Assembly: GCA_009823395.1 (NCBI GenBank)
Contig: CM020513.1
Span: forward strand, 20,380,001-20,444,000
DNA: 64,000 nucleotides
DNA from: Thamnaconus septentrionalis
Taxonomy: Eukaryota; Chordata; Actinopteri; Tetraodontiformes; Monacanthidae
Direction: 5' to 3'
Shown here: positions 56,726 through 64,000 of the stretch, in pieces
How positions within the stretch are numbered: the first letter of the stretch is position 1
How the letters are laid out: each line of letters opens with the position of its first letter
Program-made: the position numbers and the translations under genes
The notes under the pieces: model-generated
Database searches by the model: none
Told to the model about the DNA's origin: nothing
What the model saw: the letters and a program-made list of their open reading frames with translations, nothing else

Positions 56726-59700
56726 CTAGATGGATAGGTGGATGGATAGATAGATAGATAGATAGGTGGATAGATAGATAGATAGATAGATAGACAGGTG
56801 GATAGATAGATAGATAGACAGACAGGTGGATAAATAGATAGATAGATAGATAGATAGATAGACAGGTGGATAAATAGATAGATAGATAGATAGATAGACA
56901 GGTGGATAGACAGGTGGATAGATACTGTCAAATATGGACATTTTATTGTTGCAACACTTCACATACAATGGTGTAAAACATTTTTGGACGCTTTTTATGA
57001 TGATTTGTCACTATACTCAGAATCAGTCCTGACAGGAAGCAGTTTATTTAAAGTGGTCACAGACATTTACCCACATGCTGCACGAGCACTGTTCCGTCCA
57101 GCTCAGAAGTGGATGTTTCAGCAACACATCCAGTGAACAAGAACTACATCAAAAACACAAAACATAATCTGGTAAAAACACGTCTGCGAGCATCATGATG
57201 GCAACAAGGGCGCAAAAATGTGTAAAAATGGTTGCAACGTCAACCCATAATGTCATCTTGCCAAAATGTGTTACAACACTGTGGATGGGTGTGAGTGCAA
57301 GTGCACGTTTGTCTCTGCACGTCAGCCAAGTGTCGAACTGCGAACTTGTCGAAGGTGTGATCTGCCTTCACCTCACGACTGCCATGGCTTTCAAAACCTC
57401 CCAAATAAGAACTTGTGTTGAGATACCAAACCTTAAAACCCTCGACCTGCGCAAAATGACAGTGACGGACATGAAACTACCTGTCGCTGCACATTATGAA
57501 CATTTAAACTAATAACTAAGGGATGCACCGATACCGATACCAGCACCGGGTATCGGTACTGATACCGGGGTTGAGTACTCAACAACACCGCCACACAGAT
57601 ACCAGTTGTATATTGTATCGATTATTAGTGACCATTAGTGATGAGGAAATACTGTATAATTGCTTTATGAAAAAATACTCCCTAAATTTAGCTTTGAGGC
57701 TTTCAGGGCGTCTCATTGGTTCATCACCCAGTGCCCCTCTGTATTTCGCACACTGATGTTTACCATTTCGATCAGCACGGAGCGACATAAACAATGACTT
57801 CTACGTCGACCCGTGTGCCCGTGTGATGCACGTCACCTGATGGATCATTTAATATCCCTGCTGCACCGTCAAACGTCTTACTTTCCATCTTGTGAGAAAT
57901 CACATGTTGTTGTCTACCCATTCTGGGGTGACCTCACTTCTTCCTTTTCCAAGAAACGGGAAGAAACACCCTGTTACTGAAAGGAGAAGACAGTGGTCTG
58001 CCACAGGGTAAACGGCGGTGACTTTTTGACTGGCAAGCTGACCCATTGACGAGGAACATAAAACCAGGACCTGGAAGCAAAATCTTCCACGGTGTGAAAA
58101 TGTACGGAAGGTGCCGAACGACTCAAGCGTGGTTGTGAAAGTGCGAGTCACACGGTTATTCACGAAGTGAAAATGGCTGTGCAGAAAAAAAAGCACAAGA
58201 ATAGATTTGTTTTTGTTTTTTTGTTTTTTTTTACTGTAGTCTCCTTGTTCTGAAAGTCTAGTTTTAACAAGGTCAACCATGCCCATTATTACCATTAAAA
58301 ACCAAAGTAAGTTGCTTTGCTGGGCCCTGGCTGGTGTGCAAGTCACGATTTCAAAGAAACAAAAGCAGAAGCGGGAGGACGAGGAGGGCAACTTTAGATT
58401 AGATTCAATATTAGATTCAACCTTATTTTAAATAAAATACGGAGCAACGAAATTCAGTTAGGTATCCAACCAGAGCGCTTAGCGGTGAGTTAAATCCGAC
58501 AAGAAAAAACAAAGACGTGACCTAGCGAGTGGAGACACGGACGAAGAGACGGGCGCCAACCTCTCACCCTTTTCTCTGTGGGTGTGCCTGGTCACCGGTT
58601 CTACTCACGCAATGCATGATGCAGCATGATTACCCAGCGGGGAGCAGAAAGAAGCTGACTCTTTAGGTTTTAGCCTGCGTGGTAAATAATATCTAATCCC
58701 TTCCTCCGTCTAATCCGCGCGGGATCCCTGAATCTGCAGGACGGTGGTCCGCAGAGGTGTCGTAAACTAGATTACACCGCCTGCGCAATTATCCGGTCTT
58801 CTCCAAATCATCTACACATGCAGCGCGTGGCGCCGCGTTCCATAGGATCGACTTGTCATGCCGGCCTTGATTGCAGTTCATCCATCAGTACTTTTACATA
58901 AACGAATTGCGCTCAGTATGGTTTCAGAAAGAACGATTGAAAATATGCTCTTTCTTCCCCCCATCAACCACGCAACAGTGGCTTGGGTCAAACACGAAAC
59001 ATTTAGTTTTTGTATAGTTTTTGTATAGTTTTGAGCTGCTGTGCTAATTGCCTGACCTAAACCCTGTAACAGCCTGTGGGTGACAAAAAAAATGTGATTC
59101 TTGTTTTTGTTTTTTTCCCTCCTAATCTTTATTTGAAATCTCGTGCGGTATCAAAGCACGTTGTAAAACGCATCATCGCGCCACAGAGAGGTGACTCTCG
59201 GGTCAGTCGGCGTTCCTCCTCCTCCCCCCCCAAAAAACAAAACAAAAAAACAAACGTGTTGCGTGACGTGTCCCACGTGAGGCACCTGAGAAGGCTGTCG
59301 TGAGCTGGCGCGGTCCCAGTCAGCCGTGACCTTTGAACTCGGAAGGCGGAGAGCAATTCTGTGAGACACACGCACCTCAGATGGAGCCATGCAGTAAAAA
59401 TCAACAGGTGCAGCCACTTCTGGGTCCGAGCTGCCTTCAGGCACTTCCGCTGCTTTTATTCAGCTCTCTGCTGCCACCTGCTGAAATTAATTGTGTCCCG
59501 CAACGCCACTGGTGATGCACATTAGTGATGGGGAATTGGGAGCAGTTCGTTCGCAAACGACCCATCACTCGTTGCATATTCCCCGTCTGACCCGCGTGTC
59601 TCCGCCTGACCCCGACCCTCCAGGACTTGGTGGACTGGAGGAAGCCCCTGGCCTGGCAGGTGGGACACCTCGGAGAGAAGTACGACGCCTGGGTCCACCA

Positions 59701-61039
59701 GCCGGTCGACAGACCCATCAGACTGTTTGGGAACCCCCTCATGGAGGCCGGCACCAAGACCTCCTGGTTAGACACGACACCTCTTCAAAACCTCAGTCTC
59801 TGGGTTTACAAAGGGTTACATCACATCTCAAACTGCATGAAACTGTTATTCCATCAGACTTCATCCTCCACGTTCTCAGCACTAGATGTCACATAAAGGT
59901 TGCAATGATGTTCCTTCAATCACATTTTCACCATCACTTTTTTCTAATCATGAGCACCATCGGCTCTTTGTGCTGGTTCCAGCTCCTCTAAAAAAAAAAA
60001 AAATACACTGCATCGCTCTGACATGTGGAAACCTTCTCGCTCTGGGATGAAGTGATGCATCCTGTCGAACCCCCGACTGCCTCAAGTCTCACTGGATTCA
60101 CTGGATTCTCACTGGATTCCTCGGTCTTGGCGGTAATGAACTGTGTTGCTGCGTCTCCTCCCGCAGGTACTGGGTCCCAATCGTGTGGCTTCCCGTTGTG
60201 TTTTATTTAAGTTGGTACTGCTACACCACACTGGCACAGGGGACCTCCAGGATAGCTATAAGTTCAGGTAACACACACACACACACACACACATTCATAC
60301 GTTGCCTTGACTAAATGTTAGTTATAATTATGGCTTTCAAACGATTAATTATTAACGATTAATCGCGATTAAACTCTGAATTTCCAAAGTTAACATAGTT
60401 AAATTCTGTTATTATCTTTCCTTTTTATGTCCATGTTTATGTAATGTAATTCTAAAAAGAATGTCTCAATTGGGAAACAAATGACCACAAAGGGGGGGGG
60501 GGGTGAAGTGTGGTTGCTTCCTGTCTGTATGTGTTGAAACGGCTTGAGGACCTTACTATGGGTGAATGGAAGCGGCAAAAAGGCTTGCGATTAAAATGCC
60601 ATTAAAACAAATCCAGCGAGTTATGCCTTGTATTTAATCACATCGCATTTGATGCATTAATGCCGACGGCCCTGGTTATGAGAGTTGCGCAGGCTAGCCA
60701 AAAGGGTCGGTTCACACAGTAACACAAAGACAAGCATGTGCGCATGCACACGAAAATAATACCCACCCACACAAGTGAGCTTTGCTTTCATGTTCATGAA
60801 AATACCTGCACGTCCACCCACCCCCGACCTCATATCTCCACATTCCCACCTCGTCAGTCATCCTTCGAAGGTCAAGTGTGTAATATTTGAAGATGTCTAA
60901 GAACAAACAGTGACATCAAGTGGTTACAGGAGGAACAACAGCCTCTTTTTTTCTCTTTTTGCACGATCAGGACGCTGAAAAAAGCCAGATTTTACACACT
61001 GGACCTTTAAATGTCCACAGTTGTCTGCGATTGTCACCA

Positions 61040-61080
<41 letters not shown>

Positions 61081-62570
61081 TCAGACTTCTCCATCCCGAT
61101 CCACAAGTACATGTTCCCGCCGCTCTTTCTGCTGGGCTGGTTCTTGTGGTCGTTTATCGAATACTGCATCCATCGCTTTGTCTTCCACATGAAGCCCCCC
61201 GCCCACAACTACTACCTCATCATGCTTCACTTCCTCCTGCACGGGCAGCACCACAAGGTAACACGCAGACAGATGCACCGACACCGCGTGACCCCCGGCC
61301 CCTCCGCCGGTTCCCCTGGTGCGGTGAAACCAACGAGCCGTCTCTCCGCAGTCTCCGTTTGACGGCTCCCGCCTGGTCTTCCCGCCCGGCCTGGCCTCCC
61401 TGGTGGTGGGGAGTTTCTACGTGCTCCTCCGCCACACGCTGCCGGAGATCCTGGGGCTGAGCGTGTTTGTTGGCGGACTGTGCGGCTACGTGGTCTACGA
61501 CATGATCCACTACTACCTGCACTACGGCTCCCCGAAGAGAGGGTCGTACATGTACAGCCTGAAGGCCTACCACGTCAAACACCACTTCGAGCATCAGAGA
61601 TCAGGTGAGCGGGGCGGAGATTGTTCCGTTCATTTTTTTTTAATCCCTCCCACAACTTCTCACTCAGTACCTTTACACACACACACACACACAGCTTAAA
61701 AGTGTGTAATATCTGGAGCTTTTGAGAAGAAACAGCGACATCAAGTGGTCACATTTTAGATCGCAGCGCCCTTTTACTTAGTTCCCTTCAGGACGCCGCA
61801 CCTTCCCTCTCCTGAGCTTGCCGTTGAACTACGGTGGCCTGCGCACCAAAAAACCTGGATACCTCGTCCAACTTCTTCTTCGTTGGTTTATTTGAGAACG
61901 CGAGCGTTCACCTTAGATGCAAGACATCCGTCAGGCAGCTGGATTGTCCACACTGGGCTCCCTTAGAGATATGGCAGTGCAAGATGGCAGCTGACTGGGA
62001 GCAAGACCCTTGCTCTATGTATATTCCTACATATAAATAATGACCATTCTAACGGTAGGAAAACTCACTTTTAATTACTTTTATTGAACTGCAAGTATAC
62101 ACTTTTATTAATATATTTATGGGCAGTATATTAAGCTTTTACCAATATAAAAGTCAGAAATAAGGCCAAATTTTACGCACTGGACGTTTAATCAAGCTAC
62201 GCTCAAAATTCCATTTAATCGGACTTCTGTCTGTGTGTTAGATTTGCTAACGGCAATGTGTACCCCTCCTCAACACTAGGGGCGTGTGCGTAATTTCAGT
62301 GTGTCGATATGGCCTCCGTTCTCCGACTAAGGTGTATTACATGAAGGCATTGTCTGGGTGTCTTACTTGGCGTTGGAGAACTCAAGTAACACACTTGCAT
62401 GTACTTCACCTGTCCAGTTGTCGTCGGATTAAGCAAATACTTTGTTTTGTTTGTTTTTTTTTCACGTGTCATGTAAACCTACTGAATATCTTCTTTCCCC
62501 AGGTTTTGGAATCACTTCTACGTTCTGGGACTACCCCTTCAACACAGTGATCCCCGATGAGAAATTCTAA
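42001..62570 (+). CDS. fa2h: fatty acid 2-hydroxylase, complete except for an uncertain exon 2
   Basis: Coding exons are 42001-42291, then a candidate exon at 54902-55040, then 59624-59766, 60167-60267, 61085-61257, 61352-61604 and 62503-62570 (TAA). The first exon is a cytochrome b5 domain with the heme ligands in HPGG (His42) and HRHS (His68). After DLVDWRKP come the membrane sterol-desaturase/hydroxylase exons with the di-iron histidine clusters [22 protein letters not shown] and [10 protein letters not shown]2H sits in the endoplasmic reticulum and adds a 2-hydroxyl to fatty acids used for 2-hydroxy-ceramides, which are abundant in myelin. The start at 42001 is preferred over upstream in-frame ATGs (41923, 41956) because the protein then begins just before the b5 fold, as in human. 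With exon 2 the length would be about 388 aa (human 372). Intron 1 is about 12.6 kb if exon 2 is real. Confidence 0.93.
42632..42670. repeat. perfect 18-bp inverted repeat with 3-nt loop
   Basis: The left arm TTCTTCATAGCTAGCATT (42632-42649) is exactly complementary to the right arm AATGCTAGCTATGAAGAA (42653-42670), and the loop is CCA. It lies in fa2h intron 1 about 40 bp before a (GAA)n run. Confidence 0.95.
42709..42755. repeat. (GAA)n microsatellite
   Basis: About 15 uninterrupted GAA units lie in fa2h intron 1. Confidence 0.95.
42851..42893. repeat. (GT)n microsatellite
   Basis: About 21 GT units lie in fa2h intron 1. Confidence 0.95.
46651..46969. mobile_element. non-autonomous element with internal (TCTCGGTCTTGG)-like repeats
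   Basis: The segment begins GTGTTGTAGTACTCGAGGTT and ends in the inverted counterpart CTTGACTACAGCACTAGTC. The interior is rich in GGTCTTGGTCTC and TCGGTCTCG units. It has no coding capacity. This architecture is common for fish DNA-transposon derivatives, but I do not name the family. Confidence 0.65.
48533..48887. mobile_element. hAT-type MITE with intact 8-bp target-site duplication
   Basis: The 355-bp element starts CAGTGGTCCCCAACC and ends GGTTGGGGACCACGA. It is flanked on both sides by the identical octamer CTGTAAAG (48525-48532 and 48888-48895). Inverted ends of this sequence with an 8-bp duplication are diagnostic of the hAT superfamily. The interior is non-coding. Confidence 0.9.
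49323..49384. repeat. (CA)n microsatellite
   Basis: About 31 CA units lie in fa2h intron 1, with a shorter CA run at 49147-49175. Confidence 0.96.
54902..55040 (+). CDS. fa2h: candidate fa2h exon 2 (frame off by one base)
   Basis: A strong acceptor (TTGTTGTTTTTCCTCAG, ending 54901) and a GTGCGT donor after 55040 bracket 139 nt. The 3' part reads [13 protein letters not shown], which joins in phase to exon 3 (DLVDWRKP); human FA2H has VDWDK at the same place. The 5' part is open in a different frame ([18 protein letters not shown]...). The switch must fall in the AAAGGAGGAGGAGG run near 54978-54990. Exon 1 ends and exon 3 begins on codon boundaries, so the exon should be a multiple of three. 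A one-base error or indel in the GGA run, or an unusual acceptor at 54980, would explain it. Confidence 0.55.
56682..56925. repeat. (GATA)n/(GACA)n block
   Basis: About 245 bp consists of GATA tetranucleotides interspersed with GACAGGTGGATA and GGTGGATA variants. It resembles Bkm-type GATA/GACA repeats. The Tyr-Leu-Ser-Ile open frames on the minus strand are artefacts of the repeat. Confidence 0.95.
57518..57790 (+). mobile_element. hAT-like element fragment
   Basis: GGGATGCACCGATACCGATA followed by CGGGTATCGGTACTGATACC is the 5' end of a very common fish DNA-transposon family. The 3' end is not recognised within the window. Confidence 0.55.
60331..60674. mobile_element. MITE family B, copy 2 (fa2h intron 4)
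   Basis: This is a diverged relative of 26777-27020. It has the AACGATTAATCGCGATTAAA motif near the left end, and ATTAATGCCGACGGCCCT at the right end mirrors the GACAGCCCT terminus. Confidence 0.6.
60868..61010 (+). mobile_element. MITE family A, internally deleted copy (fa2h intron 4)
   Basis: The copy starts AAGGTCAAGTGTGTAATATT, carries CAGTGACATCAAGTGGTTAC and ends CACACTGGACCTTTAA. It lies about 75 bp upstream of fa2h exon 5, separated only by a (GT)n run (61041-61078). Confidence 0.8.
61041..61078. repeat. (GT)n microsatellite in the fa2h exon 5 acceptor region
   Basis: About 19 GT units end six bases before the acceptor AG at 61083-61084, replacing a normal pyrimidine tract. Confidence 0.9.
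61696..62192 (+). mobile_element. MITE family A, longest copy (fa2h intron 6)
   Basis: This copy of about 497 bp runs from TTAAAAGTGTGTAATATCTG to CGCACTGGACGTTTAA and contains all internal blocks shared among the family. It is non-coding. Confidence 0.85.
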
Positions 62571-64000
62571 CACACACTGAGGCTCTTCTGAAGGGCCACA
62601 GGACTTGCAGACCACCGTCGTCGCGACTAGCCCTCCTCATGCAGTAACCCTGAAGCCCCTCAACCAGCTTTCACACCCGGGGAGGAGAGTCACTCCCCCC
62701 CCACCTGGCCGCTGCACCTAATCCACGCGGACATAAGAAAAATGAAATTAAAAGGCCGCTTTCTGATTCCATTCATCGACTTCTCCTCGCTAGTCTGGAT
62801 CCCAAACATCCTAACTGTGATCACGTCTGCGCTACCGCGAGGCCTCCCGGTGCCATTTGTACAACCGAACCGTCCGTACTCCTCAATCTCCTTCGCCCTA
62901 CCAGCCAAATCTTCTCCCGATCGCCGTCACATCGTCACAATGCACAGCCGGAAGGGAGGCCGGGACCAGAAACCAGAGGGGCTTAGTTTAGCAGTTTGAG
63001 TGCCGACGCTCCATTTCACCCGTCGAAGCTCTACAAGTCCACCGCGGCTGTAGAATCCCGCCAGGCAGAATTAAAAATAACCGCTCAGAGACAGTCAGAG
63101 TGAGAGAGAGTACACAGGAAGTGACGGATGGAAAGTGGAAGTGGTAGAAGGCGGGCGGTGAGTGTTGAGGGAGTGTTGCTGTAGACTGAGAGTGAAAGAG
63201 CCCCGAACTGGTAACTGACTCAGGAAAAACAACTTTCTTTCTCCTTTTCCCCCCCGATAACAGGTTAGCATGCTAGTACACCAAGATTTTGCTGACCTCA
63301 GCAGGCAGTCCTTCCAACCCCCCCCCCCACCTTAACCCTCACAAAAAATATAAAATAAAAAAAAGAGAAATAAAAAAAATCCAATTTGACTTGATGGGTG
63401 TTACTGCAGAATGCTCTGTACTGTTAATCACGTGTAAAACTGCATTCTACTGATCCAAAACCCCTGTGGAGAATATATTTTTGCAGGTCTCTCGTCATAT
63501 TTCCTGTTTTTTCTTGGCGTCACTATCAATGCGACAAAGATGTAGAAATTATTTTGTATTTTGTAAAATGCTTTGTACAAAAAAAAGAGAGATTGTCTAA
63601 TTGCGTGAGTTTAAAGCCATCGGAGGAAAACTGGTGTTTTTATTGGGTAGAATTAAAAAAAAAAGAGAGATGCATTCACATGCAAAGAAGAATGATAGCG
63701 TTTGTTTAATGTGTGAGAAAGAGAGAGAGAGAGAGAGAGCTGAGGCATGAGGCTGGTCAGCCAGACTTCCTGCTAAGGGGAGCTCCGTGTCAAAAGTCAC
63801 ATGGTCAACGAGGTGACCAGAGTGGGTTTATTATTCCCCATTTTCCCCGGGATTAAAGCAAAAATGAAAGAGAAGAACGATGTCTTCAGATGGTATTTAG
63901 GATCTACTCCTTCATGCCTAATTCCTTCCATGTACGAGTCACTAATAAATTTGGAACTGGACACAACCCCCACCCAGGATGATGATGGACGGGCCATCTG
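62571..64000 (+). other. fa2h: fa2h 3' UTR and downstream sequence
   Basis: This is non-coding sequence after the fa2h stop. It has A-rich runs near 63345-63380 and a (GA)n run at 63720-63740. A canonical AATAAA lies at 63944-63949. No next gene can be recognised before the window ends. Confidence 0.5.

Larger units (their letters stand above)
55041..59623 (+). other. fa2h: fa2h intron 2, repeat-rich
   Basis: The intron begins with about five GTGTGCAT octamer repeats (55043-55090). It also has (AATAC)n at 55785-55813, a (GATA)n block at 56682-56925 and a hAT-like fragment at about 57518-57790 (GGGATGCACCGATACC). No recognised coding sequence is present. Confidence 0.6.

Noticed and set aside
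56635..56968. Tyr-Leu-Ser-Ile repeat proteins on the minus strand
   Set aside because: They are translation of the (GATA)n block. All three frames are open because the repeat has no stops.

Overview
The window is vertebrate nuclear DNA, almost certainly from a teleost fish. Genes are split by GT-AG introns, the spacers are AT-rich and full of (CA)n, (TTA)n and (GATA)n microsatellites and short DNA-transposon relics, and the proteins read as fish-like orthologues of human genes. Introns are compact except in fa2h.

Layout, left to right: the last coding exon of an SNF-related kinase (snrk, +, 380-1391); a repeat-rich spacer; the complete seven-exon pla2g15 lysosomal phospholipase A2 gene (+, 6412-11603); the complete seven-exon usb1 U6 snRNA 3'-end exonuclease gene (-, 13056-15021), convergent with pla2g15; the znf319 C2H2 zinc-finger gene (+, 17050-19024), head-to-head with usb1 across a GC-rich shared promoter; a long znf319 3' UTR; the complete eleven-coding-exon csnk2a2 gene for casein kinase 2 alpha-prime (+, 24508-31681), starting in a CpG-rich region; a repeat-rich spacer with two possible minus-strand exons of an unidentified gene (37158-38516); and fa2h, fatty acid 2-hydroxylase (+, 42001-62570), with most of its length in two large introns.

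The gene set matches human 16q: USB1, ZNF319 and CSNK2A2 lie together at 16q21, PLA2G15 at 16q22 and FA2H at 16q23. SNRK is on human chromosome 3, so its place here is a fish-side rearrangement. The genes do not form one pathway. They cover lysosomal and sphingolipid lipid metabolism (pla2g15, fa2h), U6 RNA maturation (usb1), transcription (znf319) and kinase signalling (csnk2a2, snrk).

Points for a second look: the znf319 reading frame is broken by clustered indels and an in-frame TAG although all fingers on both sides are preserved; the best candidate for fa2h exon 2 is one base out of frame; a miniature inverted-repeat element family has at least six copies here; two perfect short hairpins lie in introns; three tiny upstream ORFs precede the pla2g15 start; and several unassigned open minus-strand exon-like segments lie between csnk2a2 and fa2h and inside fa2h. 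I found no clearly new multi-gene system.
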